A stretch of DNA of 40,380 nt from Planctomycetales bacterium (GTDB taxonomy: Bacteria; Planctomycetota; Planctomycetia; Pirellulales; Lacipirellulaceae): contig JAGQOW010000032.1 in NCBI GenBank assembly GCA_020427155.1, positions 1 through 40,380 on the forward strand, in the 5' to 3' direction. The translations under genes and the position numbers were made by a program. The notes under the pieces were generated by a model that was not told the DNA's origin, ran no database searches, and saw only the letters and a program-made list of their open reading frames with translations. Positions 1 to 7,654 of this stretch are shown piece after piece. Every line of letters begins with the position of its first letter. Position 1 is the first letter of the stretch.

Positions 1-410
1 GCCGCGACGGCTTCCTCTTCGAGCCCGTGGCGTTCGCCGCTGCGTACGATACTGCTCGCACGACGGCCTTTGCCCGGCAACTCCCAGTTGCCGCTCGACC
101 CGTCGCCAGTAGACAGGGGAATGGCCGGCCGGCGCCCTTCGCGTCGCAGGTAATCGGTGAGCTTATGAGCAGCAATCGTGAAGAGCCAGCTTTCCAAGGG
201 ACGTCGTTTGTCGTAATTGGGCAAGCTGGTAAGAAAACCAATAAAGGTTTCCTGCACCACATCCTCGCTGGCGGCACGCCGTCGTAAGCGACTCTCGACA
301 AACGACAGAAGCCGTCCTTCGTATTGAGCGATCAAGCTGTTCCAGGCGTCCGGTTTTCCCCGGCGAATCTCCTCGACCAGGAGCGCATCGGGGTTGGAAT
401 TCTCGGCCAT
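1..410 (-). CDS. ECF-type RNA polymerase sigma factor, 3' end outside window
   Basis: The first 136 codons are visible; the gene runs off the left edge. Residues about 25-95 read as sigma-70 region 2: a helix around YEGRLLSFVESRLRRR, then ASEDVVQETFIGFL, then a segment RRPLESWLFTIAAHKLTDYLRRE that matches the core-binding and -10-recognition helices of extracytoplasmic-function sigma factors. Region 4 would lie beyond the edge, so the identification rests on region 2 only. Translation starts at an ATG with no strong Shine-Dalgarno sequence. It is the last visible gene of a minus-strand run with a Ser/Thr kinase and an FHA protein, 54 bp downstream of a membrane-protein gene. Co-transcription with a kinase would fit planctomycete ECF groups regulated by phosphorylation, but that is inference. 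Confidence 0.85.
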   Translation of the reverse strand, partial: MAENSNPDALLVEEIRRGKPDAWNSLIAQYEGRLLSFVESRLRRRAASEDVVQETFIGFLTSLPNYDKRRPLESWLFTIAAHKLTDYLRREGRRPAIPLSTGDGSSGNWELPGKGRRASSIVRSGERHGLEEEAVA

Positions 411-464
411 GGCGTAGTGGCAAGTGGGAACACGGTGGCAGCGACGTAATGGATCGCCTGAGCA

Positions 465-1361
465 TCAACTCAAAAGCAAAACCACAGCCACGATTATCGC
501 CGCTGAGGCGCCCAGGAGCAACCGCTTTGTGTAATAGCCCCGTGTCCAGGTATCGAACTGCAACAGGCCATACGCACCGGCCAGCAAGCTCAGCGTACCC
601 GCCACAAAGACCCCGACTACGCGCAGACGGTGAATTCGCTCGTGACGCATCCAGGCCATCCGCAACTGCGTTTCCACCGCGGGGTTGAACTCCATGAGCA
701 CATGCACTCGTTTCATCTCGCCAAAAGACGCCTCGGTCGTCTCGGTGTATTCATCCTGGCAAATCTCGCGCATGATGAAATCCAGGCCAATACCGATGGA
801 ATCAGGCTCAGGCGCCTGGTGCAACGAATCTGCGCCACTGTCAACCAGGGTTTGCATTCGCTCGCGAACTGCCTCGCGGAGCTTGGCTTCCAATTGAAAG
901 TGACACTCTTCGACGGTGGAATACTGATCAGAAGTAACCACCCGACGATAAACGTTGCCCATCCGTTTGGGGGGATTCTCGACCCAGTCGGGCTTGGCGA
1001 CAGTCGCCTCAGTGCCAGTGTCGCCCTTGGCTTCTTCCTTGGTCTCCATAGGCGCAGTTGCTTTGTCTTCCACTTGCCCTGCGCTCAAGTTGATTCTGGA
1101 CTTCGTAAGTCGGTCCCACAACTCCTCGTTGGATTCTGTGACTTCCTGGGCAAGGACAGCTTCTACTGAGGCATCAGCAAGGACATCAACCCCGGGGGTC
1201 GGGTTATGACGAACTCGAACTATCATCGAACCCACTACTGCCGCAAGCAAGAGAGCTCCCAAAGCGATGCCAATCGTGTGTCCGCTCGACTTGGAAGCAA
1301 GAATCTTTAGCAGCACCAAGCTCGCCACGATTGCAGCCAGCATCCCCCAAGAAACAGCCAT
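465..1361 (-). CDS. Four-helix membrane protein of unknown function, kinase-linked
   Basis: 298 residues. Two N-terminal hydrophobic segments (about 6-22 and 28-48) and two C-terminal ones (about 246-268 and 280-298) flank a soluble, charged domain of about 195 residues. The start is well supported: a strong GGAGGTG ribosome site (1366-1372) lies inside the last codons of the upstream kinase gene, and the kinase stop codon is only one base before this ATG, so the two genes are almost certainly translationally coupled. An in-frame reading extends further upstream but would overlap the kinase by about 77 bp and has no such site. The central part, with PKRMGNVYRRVV and an Arg/Glu-rich helix, is not a domain I recognise. 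It may be a membrane target or partner of the kinase. Confidence 0.85.
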   Translation of the reverse strand: MAVSWGMLAAIVASLVLLKILASKSSGHTIGIALGALLLAAVVGSMIVRVRHNPTPGVDVLADASVEAVLAQEVTESNEELWDRLTKSRINLSAGQVEDKATAPMETKEEAKGDTGTEATVAKPDWVENPPKRMGNVYRRVVTSDQYSTVEECHFQLEAKLREAVRERMQTLVDSGADSLHQAPEPDSIGIGLDFIMREICQDEYTETTEASFGEMKRVHVLMEFNPAVETQLRMAWMRHERIHRLRVVGVFVAGTLSLLAGAYGLLQFDTWTRGYYTKRLLLGASAAIIVAVVLLLS

Positions 1362-1362
1362 A

Positions 1363-3417
1363 TTACACCTCCTGCTCAACCAAGGCTTTCCGTCGGCTGG
1401 GCGGGAGCCAGGTGCTGGAGAGCTGGACGGTGAACGCAATCACCGCGGCGAGCAACATGCCAATCGGTTGCGGGAACCACCAGACCAGGTGCAGCAACCA
1501 GGCAACGAATGCACACCAGGCGATCGACCAGAGGCTTACTCGTACCGAGCGCGTAGCTTCTGCTTGTCGCCACCAGGCGATCAAGACAAACAGAAAGGCA
1601 AAGTAGGCAGCGTACGATTGCAAGGAAAGCTCGACAAACCCTAAGTTAAAAGCGTCTTGTAATTCCCCCCCTTTCGACAGACCGAGCAAATTCTCCATTA
1701 AGCTCTCGCTAGGTCGGATACCCATGTCCCTTGAAACCGGAGTCTGTACCAGCAACACTTTGCCGATTCCCCAGGCCGTCGCTCCGACCAGGGCGCCCAG
1801 CACAAGTTGCGCAAAGCGAAGCGGGGCCTGATCTTCGATCTTCCCCTCGGTCAGCCTTGCCGGAACCATGACTGCCCAACTGGCGAGTGTCGCCACGAGC
1901 GACATCCATACGCACAGTTCTGTGGAAATGCCGCGCACAACAATCAGGCACACGAGCAGCGAGGCGACCGCTGAAACCACGGCGGCAACCAGCATGCTGC
2001 CCACGAGCTCGGTCACTCGCTCGCGCATCGTCTTGGCAGCCAAATGGTCCTGGAGCTGTCGACGCCAACTCTGCCGATGAAACCGCCTGGGCTTGTGATT
2101 CGGTTTGTACTGAACCGTCTCTACTTGCGAGGGCCCTCGCATCGCCGGGGGCACTGCAGGGGTACCCGGCAACGGTTGAGCAGCGACCCGCGCCGGACGC
2201 ACAGCTCCCTGGGGTCGGTCAGGAGCCATCACAACCGCTCTGACCGCCCTGTAAAACAGATAGACCAGAGCTGTCGGTATCAGCACAGCAATCAGCAACT
2301 CTGACGAAACGAGCAGTCCCAAGACTAGTGCAATGGCTATCGCAATTTTGAAAACTGGATGCAAATTGCTTTTGCGAAAACGATGCTCCGCATCATGCCA
2401 AGCGCCGCGGATGCTGGCCAAAATCGGCTCTTCATCGCCCACTGACGATCTCGGCTGGCTGGCATCCGACGCGACTTGATCGGCTGGCCAGGGAGCGGCT
2501 GAATGAGCGGTCGCTGCGACCGTCGGTTCGCCAATGCGACGCTGGCCGTTGGTGTCAACTCTCGGGGCGGTAGTCGTTTTGCCGCTGGACGGCAAGCGGT
2601 CGAGTATTTCGGATACACTCTTGATCCGCAATTCAGGATCCTTCGCCATGGCGCCACGTACGATGCCGCGAAACGGTTCCTCCAAGGCACTGAGATCAGG
2701 CTCCGCGGTCAAATGCTTCATCAAGACTTCGCCGACGCTCTCACCTTCAAATGGCACGTGGCCGGTTAGCATCTCGTAGAGAATGATTCCGAGGGCATAG
2801 GTATCAATCTCTTTGCCATAGCGGCCATTAGCGATCTCAGGCGCCATGTAGTGCACCGTGCCCACGCTCTCGGTCTGGCCGCTACGGCGGCTGCAGGAGA
2901 TGAATTTTGAGAGGCCGTAGTCGCCGATTTTGACGACCCCTTCGTCGAGGAAGATGTTGGCCGGCTTCAAGTCGCGATGAACAATGCCATGGTCGTGCAA
3001 ATAGGCCACGCCGGTGGCTATGCCCGTGAACCAATGCAAGACCAACTCGAGCGGCATGCCCTGGGGGTGTCGCTCGATCACTTCGTCCAACGATTCACCC
3101 GAAACGTATTCCATCACGACCCAACGGTCTTCCAACTCGTCGGTGCGGATATCGTAGAGTGCAATGAGGTTGTGATGTTTGAGATTCAGGCATTGGGTAA
3201 CGCCGCGGAGTTCAACTTCCATATTGCGGCGGATCAGTTTTAGCGCGACTTCTTTGCCTGCGTCGCTAACCGAGAAGTAGACTTCGCCAAACCCGCCCCG
3301 GCCGACGCCGCGCTTGATCGTATAACCTTCCAATGGCCGCGACCCGCTCGGATAGGTGTAGCGCATCGCCGCCTTGGGCTGATCTTCAGGCACAGATTCG
3401 GCTGGCGGAATGTTCAT
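1363..3417 (-). CDS. Ser/Thr protein kinase with multi-pass membrane C-terminus
   Basis: 684 residues from the ATG at 3417; a GTG at 3444 would add nine. The N-terminal half is a Hanks-type kinase: glycine-rich loop GVGRGGFGEVY (37-47), VALK lysine (60), catalytic loop HRDLKPAN (147-154) with Asp149, and APE (192-194). The metal-binding DFG motif reads DYG (166-168), an uncommon but usually active variant. A Pro/Ala-rich linker (about 285-345) is followed by several hydrophobic segments (near 355-400, 485-540, 560-580, 610-675), so this is a kinase tethered by a polytopic domain rather than by the usual single helix. No PASTA or other sensor repeat is visible. It lies between an FHA gene upstream and a coupled membrane-protein gene downstream; the FHA protein is the natural phosphothreonine-binding partner. 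Confidence 0.93.
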   Translation of the reverse strand: MNIPPAESVPEDQPKAAMRYTYPSGSRPLEGYTIKRGVGRGGFGEVYFSVSDAGKEVALKLIRRNMEVELRGVTQCLNLKHHNLIALYDIRTDELEDRWVVMEYVSGESLDEVIERHPQGMPLELVLHWFTGIATGVAYLHDHGIVHRDLKPANIFLDEGVVKIGDYGLSKFISCSRRSGQTESVGTVHYMAPEIANGRYGKEIDTYALGIILYEMLTGHVPFEGESVGEVLMKHLTAEPDLSALEEPFRGIVRGAMAKDPELRIKSVSEILDRLPSSGKTTTAPRVDTNGQRRIGEPTVAATAHSAAPWPADQVASDASQPRSSVGDEEPILASIRGAWHDAEHRFRKSNLHPVFKIAIAIALVLGLLVSSELLIAVLIPTALVYLFYRAVRAVVMAPDRPQGAVRPARVAAQPLPGTPAVPPAMRGPSQVETVQYKPNHKPRRFHRQSWRRQLQDHLAAKTMRERVTELVGSMLVAAVVSAVASLLVCLIVVRGISTELCVWMSLVATLASWAVMVPARLTEGKIEDQAPLRFAQLVLGALVGATAWGIGKVLLVQTPVSRDMGIRPSESLMENLLGLSKGGELQDAFNLGFVELSLQSYAAYFAFLFVLIAWWRQAEATRSVRVSLWSIAWCAFVAWLLHLVWWFPQPIGMLLAAVIAFTVQLSSTWLPPSRRKALVEQEV

Positions 3418-3525
3418 TGCGGTTTTGGTTTTCAGTGCGAACACGGTAGGTCTTGCCTGATTCGATTCTAACTACTTCGGATGGCAGCTGTTAGCTCTCT
3501 CAACTCCGCTCGACGCTGCCGACTC

Positions 3526-4953
3526 TTATATTTCCTCAAAACTTAGCGCGAAATCTTCCCCTGAGACCTGGCAAATGCCGGAAATCACAGCTCCCCCGGC
3601 AGTCGCTTCGCCGTCTACCTCGACCGTTGCCGAAGTGCGAAACTGCAGATCGTTGTCGCGCCGGAACAGCACCAGGTCGTCAGACCAGTTGCGACAACGG
3701 ATGTGACTTTGCGATTGCGGTCCCAAGATACAGCTCTCGGACATCAGCACGATGCCGTCGACTGCAGGCTCGGTCTTGTGATGCGATTCGATGGTCAATA
3801 TCGCCGTTGCGCTTAGGGCATGAGGCCGCAGGAACTTCAGTCGCACCGAGTCGCCAAGCTCAATCAGTGCCCCGTCATTCAGCACGGTGGGACCGGCCAG
3901 TACTTTTCCATCTATGCTCGCCCGGTGGATCGGAGTCAACACGTACGACTCGCCTTCTCGCCGAATCGTCGCGTGATGCCGCGAAAGGTCCGCTAGAAAA
4001 GGAATGTCGGCACCGTCCTGCGAGGGCTGGCCAAGCATCACTTCATTGCCCAGGCAGATCAGGTACCCGCCCACTTCATCAATCCAAGCCACTACGCGTT
4101 TGCCAGACATTTTCTTCTCTTGCCGATCTCGCTTACTGACCGTGTCTTCCTGAGCTGAGGCACCGCGGGTGCTCTGACTGGCGCGATTGACTCGGGGGGG
4201 ACGTACCTGCCGAGGTCTGCCTTGGTAAGCCAGCGTTTCGTGCATGTCTACTGCTTGCCATGCCTTACGCCGCGCCTTCAGCGCTGCTGGGTGCTCGGGA
4301 GCCAATTCTAGCAAAGCTTCTGCCGATCGGAGTACCGAGGTCCAAGCTTCTGCGGCCACTGCTTCGTGGAGCCCGACTGCAAGTTCCTGGATCTCGCCAG
4401 CCTGTTGTTCGAGTAGCTGCTGCCTGGCGGAGAGTTCTGCGGCAATCGGATCACTGGCGTCTGGTAGCAAACGTTGCGCTCTTTGGAGCAGCTCCGCTGC
4501 AGGTGTCATCTGGCCTTGGTGCGACAGCTGTTTGGCACGCGAGATCAAACTAACAACGAGCTTCCATGCTCGTCGTTGATCTCCTCCAAGCCGCCGCTTT
4601 TCCATGCGAGCAATCTGCTCACCCGCCAGGTTGGTTTCTCCAGACTGCACTAACTGCCGAATGCGATCGAGGCCTCGACGAGTATGATCCTCTCGCAAGG
4701 CGAGCACTTGATCGTCGCAGCCGCCTAAGTAGGCAGCCTGCTCCAGATCTCGCCAGCCGGCAGAGCTTTCGCCCTGCTCTATCCGCCGCTGGGCACGCTC
4801 GACAAGATGGGTAGCCACCTTGTGAGAAAGCCGGCGCGCGGGCAAGAAGTCGCGAACCGATTCTTGCGCCAGCAGGGCCGACGCCTCGTCCCAACGCCCT
4901 TCGTTCAGAGCAATCTGGGCTTCTCGAATTTTTAGGCGCCAGGTGGGGAACAT
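3526..4953 (-). CDS. FHA-domain protein with N-terminal helical repeats
   Basis: 475 residues from the ATG at 4953. A GTG at 5094 is also possible, but it would overlap the upstream gene by 50 bp and its first 47 residues are low-complexity Pro/Arg. Residues about 5-235 are helical with repeated (E)GRWDEAS, QGQMTPAAELLQRAQRL and VLRSAEALLELAPEHPAALKA units that resemble TPRs. After a basic linker, residues about 295-385 form an FHA domain with the core LSRHHATI and a following NDGALIELGDSVRL strand pair. The last 90 residues look like a second, degenerate FHA-like beta sandwich. FHA domains bind phosphothreonine, so the protein is probably a substrate or scaffold for the adjacent kinase. Ribosome sites are weak at both starts, so the exact start is uncertain. 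Confidence 0.85.
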   Translation of the reverse strand: MFPTWRLKIREAQIALNEGRWDEASALLAQESVRDFLPARRLSHKVATHLVERAQRRIEQGESSAGWRDLEQAAYLGGCDDQVLALREDHTRRGLDRIRQLVQSGETNLAGEQIARMEKRRLGGDQRRAWKLVVSLISRAKQLSHQGQMTPAAELLQRAQRLLPDASDPIAAELSARQQLLEQQAGEIQELAVGLHEAVAAEAWTSVLRSAEALLELAPEHPAALKARRKAWQAVDMHETLAYQGRPRQVRPPRVNRASQSTRGASAQEDTVSKRDRQEKKMSGKRVVAWIDEVGGYLICLGNEVMLGQPSQDGADIPFLADLSRHHATIRREGESYVLTPIHRASIDGKVLAGPTVLNDGALIELGDSVRLKFLRPHALSATAILTIESHHKTEPAVDGIVLMSESCILGPQSQSHIRCRNWSDDLVLFRRDNDLQFRTSATVEVDGEATAGGAVISGICQVSGEDFALSFEEI

Positions 4954-5044
4954 GGGAGCTGTGAGGGTCGGGGTTTGGGATTTAGGGGTCCGAGGGCTGG
5001 AGGCCCGAGGTTGGTCGCCCCAGGCCTCCCGACGTTCGTGAGTT

Positions 5045-5851
5045 TCATTCTTCGGAATAACTGGCGACGGCGATTTCCGTTTCGACCGGGGCACTGAAGT
5101 ATTCGGCCACCTGCTCGGTGATGTCTTCGGGTGCTGGGCCGTCTAGCGGAATCTCGTCGTGGAAGTTGGTATCTGCGTCGGCCAATTTGGCGGCAACGTC
5201 GAGCCTGGCCCGAATGTCGGCCATCAAGCCTTTGGCTCGTGCCAGCTGGCTGTCATCCAGCTGCAAATCGCTCGAGGCTTGGGCCACCTCGACGAGCTTC
5301 AGCTTTGCCTCGAGGTTCTCCACTTCGACGAGCAACTGACGTTGAGAACTCATCATGGCTGCCAGCTTTTGGCGAGCCGCGTCTAGGTTGCGCTGCCGTG
5401 CGTCACGCATGTCGCGCAGGCTGGCCATGGTGGCATCTGAGGTCTTGAACCGAGCGAAACGCTGGGCCAGGTCTTGCTTCACTTCGCTACTGCTGTACTC
5501 CCGACCTGCGTAGCGAAAGACCGACTTGCCCGTTTGCAGATCCGACTGCAACTGCATGATCTCAGACTTGGACTTTTCGGCCGACTGCTCCGATGCGCTG
5601 ATACGCTTGTCGAGCTGCTCGACCTCGACCTCTTCCTTGGCGATGACATGCATTGATCGACGAACTTCGGGCTCCAGGTCGCGGACCATCTTGCGGGCAC
5701 GGTCGATTTGGAACTCCAGTGGGACGCTGTCTTCGACAGTTTGTGTCACTCGCTCGCACGAGGTGGTAAGGTAGCTCATCGCATTGCTGCCCAATAACAC
5801 GCCGGCAACGAGCGTAACGGCGAGGACACTGAGAACTAGTTTCTTGAACAT
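5045..5851 (-). CDS. Membrane-anchored coiled-coil protein of unknown function
   Basis: 268 residues. The N-terminus MFKKLVLSVLAVTLVAGVLL is a signal anchor or uncleaved signal peptide. Residues about 45-210 are almost entirely heptad-rich helix (EEVEVEQLDKRISASEQSAEKSKSEIMQ and onward), predicting long coiled coils, and the tail is acidic. The start is supported by GGAGG nine bases upstream of the ATG. It is the first gene of the minus-strand run that continues with the FHA protein, kinase, membrane protein and sigma factor, and could be an extracytoplasmic structural or sensing component of that module. I do not recognise a named family. Confidence 0.82.
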   Translation of the reverse strand: MFKKLVLSVLAVTLVAGVLLGSNAMSYLTTSCERVTQTVEDSVPLEFQIDRARKMVRDLEPEVRRSMHVIAKEEVEVEQLDKRISASEQSAEKSKSEIMQLQSDLQTGKSVFRYAGREYSSSEVKQDLAQRFARFKTSDATMASLRDMRDARQRNLDAARQKLAAMMSSQRQLLVEVENLEAKLKLVEVAQASSDLQLDDSQLARAKGLMADIRARLDVAAKLADADTNFHDEIPLDGPAPEDITEQVAEYFSAPVETEIAVASYSEE

Positions 5852-6225
5852 GGCTTACGCCCTCCAAATCAGGACCACTGGCCGGTACCGTGACCGAGCC
5901 TTGAGATTTGCGAATAAACGCCCAAAAGCCTTTCTGCGGGGGCCTCAATTGGCCCGGTTGAGTAGTGCTTCCAAGAAGGAATTCGCCGCCTGGGCCGCCA
6001 TCTTGGTCGGCTTGAGAAAAAAAGTTGCTCGCAAGATCAAGCGAACCAGACTGGGCCCGTGTGCGTAGAGGCGTGAGGGCCGGTTCCAGCAGGCTTTCCT
6101 GTTGACGAAAAGCCAGAATCCGGCTCTGCTGGGCAGCCAAATAAGTAATCCTAGCGGCTTAGCACGAGCCGTTCTGCCAAGGATTCCTGCCTTCAATTAC
6201 CTACCTGACTTACAAGAGGGAAGCG
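5852..6225. other. Divergent intergenic region, 374 bp
   Basis: This separates the leftward signalling run from the rightward metal-handling pair and must hold promoters for both. It contains the ribosome site of each flanking gene (GGAGG on the minus strand near 5861; GAGGG near 6215 on the plus strand). A TTGACG at 6102-6107 has no convincing -10 element at normal spacing, so I assign no promoter. I see no gene and no strong hairpin. Confidence 0.6.
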
Positions 6226-7173
6226 ATGCCACGCCTATTCTTCCTAATTTGCCTCGTCACCGGAGCTTTTACCGTTGCTAGTTTCCTGGGCTGTGGCCAA
6301 TCGGCCAAAAACATCGATCCCGAGCTGGTCGCCACACACCGTACCCGACTCACCTTGACCGAGGAACCCGATGGGGCCCAAGTTGTTCCCGAGGTCCGTA
6401 ATGCCCTGCTGGGCATCGAGGAGGAACACGACAGTCACGAGCATGACCACGGAGATCACGACGAGCACGCGGACCATGACGACCACGATCACGAAGCAGA
6501 CCAAGATCACGCCGATCACGATGATGACGAGTCCGATCAAGACGAAGCTGAAGACGACGAGGACGACGGTGACGAGGATGGAGACGACGAAGACGAAGCG
6601 GATGGAGACGATGGGGATGAGGACGAAGATGATGAAGACGGAGACGACGACGAGGACGAAGAAGCAGACGACGACACTGAGCATGCCGACCACGAAGACC
6701 ATGCCGACCACGAGCACGAAGGCGAGCATGCCCATGAACATGCCGATCACGAAGAACACGAGCACGAAGAAGTAGTCGTTGTGAAAGCGACCAAGCCAAT
6801 GAATGTCGTACTCGTAGGCCAGATCGGTGGGCTGACCAACCCTTGGCAGGAAACGCAACCTGACTTTCCATTTGCCAGAAACGAGGCTTCTTTCTTCTTG
6901 TCCGATCCGCAATCGGTCGCAGAAAACGAAGAGAGCGGGCACGTGCACGCTGATGGAGAAGAGTGTGCGTTCTGCGCCGCTCACGCAGCCGATCGTTCGT
7001 CGATGCTAGCGATGGTGCGTTTTCTTGACGAAAAAGGTAATGTTTTGCCGATGGATGCCCGCCAATTATTCGATGTGAAAGAAAAAGACACCGTCGTAGT
7101 CCGCGGAACAGCGCGGGTCATTGAAGGCGGCATGATGGTCGTCGAGGCGGATGGCCTCTACATTCGCCGCTAA
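6226..7173 (+). CDS. Exported protein with His/Asp/Glu-rich metal-binding tract
   Basis: 315 residues. The N-terminus (1-22) is hydrophobic and ends in FLGC, so Cys23 may be a lipidated cysteine, although Phe at -3 is not canonical for a lipobox. Residues 67-182 are almost entirely His, Asp and Glu. They form three blocks: His-rich (67-100), purely acidic (101-151) and His-rich again (152-182, HADHE-type repeats). The C-terminal domain (about 185-315) is ordinary sequence, probably beta-rich, and holds a compact possible metal site: HVH at 239-241, CAFC at 247-250 and His253. GAGGG precedes the ATG. It is followed 44 bp later by a secreted HMA-domain protein, so periplasmic binding, storage or delivery of a divalent metal (Zn, Cu, Ni or Ca) is the likely role. 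The metal cannot be told from sequence. Confidence 0.85.
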   Translation: MPRLFFLICLVTGAFTVASFLGCGQSAKNIDPELVATHRTRLTLTEEPDGAQVVPEVRNALLGIEEEHDSHEHDHGDHDEHADHDDHDHEADQDHADHDDDESDQDEAEDDEDDGDEDGDDEDEADGDDGDEDEDDEDGDDDEDEEADDDTEHADHEDHADHEHEGEHAHEHADHEEHEHEEVVVVKATKPMNVVLVGQIGGLTNPWQETQPDFPFARNEASFFLSDPQSVAENEESGHVHADGEECAFCAAHAADRSSMLAMVRFLDEKGNVLPMDARQLFDVKEKDTVVVRGTARVIEGGMMVVEADGLYIRR

Positions 7174-7217
7174 GCTAAAAGATCATGGACTGTTTCCCCC
7201 CTAGTGAAGGACCTCCT

Positions 7218-7631
7218 ATGAAAAGATCAAGATATGGCAGCCAGTTTGTAGCGTTGCTGGTTGCCCTGCTGATTGCGTCAACGTCTGCTGCCGCTGAGAG
7301 TGCCGACAAGCCCGGCAAGCTAAAGAAAGACCCCAGCGAAACGGTCATCTATGTAGCCGATTTGCACTGCAAAACCTGTGCAAAGAAGATTTCTCGTAAG
7401 CTCTTTGCCGTAAAGGGTGTCGTTAAGGTTCGCACCGACCTGAAAGCCAATGTGGCGATCGTCACTCCGCAAAAGAAAAAGCAACTCGACCCGCTTGCAC
7501 TCTGGGCAGCCGCTCAAGAGTCTGGCTTTCCCGCCGTGAAGCTTGTCGGCCCTGATGGGACTTATGTGCCACATCCGGAAACGAAAGAGGCGCTAAAAGA
7601 AACCGACGACAAAGCTGCCGAACAAAGTTGA
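7218..7631 (+). CDS. Secreted HMA-domain (MerP-like) metal-binding protein
   Basis: 137 residues. Residues 1-26 are a signal peptide (basic start, VALLVALLIASTSAAA). Residues about 43-112 are a heavy-metal-associated domain: strand ETVIYVADLH, metal motif CKTC (Cys51, Cys54), helix AKKISRKLFAVKGV, then a KVRTDLKANVAIVTP hairpin. The usual motif is MxCxxC; here the residue two before the first Cys is Leu. I chose the ATG at 7218 because AAGGA lies eight bases upstream and it gives a clean signal peptide; an in-frame start at 7185 would add a poor leader. It is co-oriented with the His/Asp-rich protein and probably exchanges metal with it outside the cytoplasm. Confidence 0.88.
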   Translation: MKRSRYGSQFVALLVALLIASTSAAAESADKPGKLKKDPSETVIYVADLHCKTCAKKISRKLFAVKGVVKVRTDLKANVAIVTPQKKKQLDPLALWAAAQESGFPAVKLVGPDGTYVPHPETKEALKETDDKAAEQS

Positions 7632-7654
7632 ACGGCGCGTAAAAGGCAGGATCG

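Noticed and set aside
4954..5094. N-terminal extension of the FHA protein from GTG 5094
   Set aside because: Overlaps the upstream gene by 50 bp and encodes a Pro/Arg-rich low-complexity stretch; ATG 4953 preferred, though not certain.
6102..6147. Sigma-70 promoter from TTGACG
   Set aside because: No acceptable -10 hexamer at 16-18 bp spacing; the nearest TAAGTA is far too distant.
6419..6772. Possible CRISPR or tandem DNA repeat array
   Set aside because: Repeats are codon-level and irregular, inside an open frame, without spacers of constant length.
6371..6775. 134-codon Thr/Lys/Met-rich open frame on the plus strand
   Set aside because: Shifted reading of the same low-complexity tract.
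6244..6984. 246-codon open frame on the minus strand rich in Val, Phe and Ile
   Set aside because: It is the complement of the His/Asp/Glu codon tract; the repeated GAC/CAC codons cannot give stops in this frame. No ribosome site.
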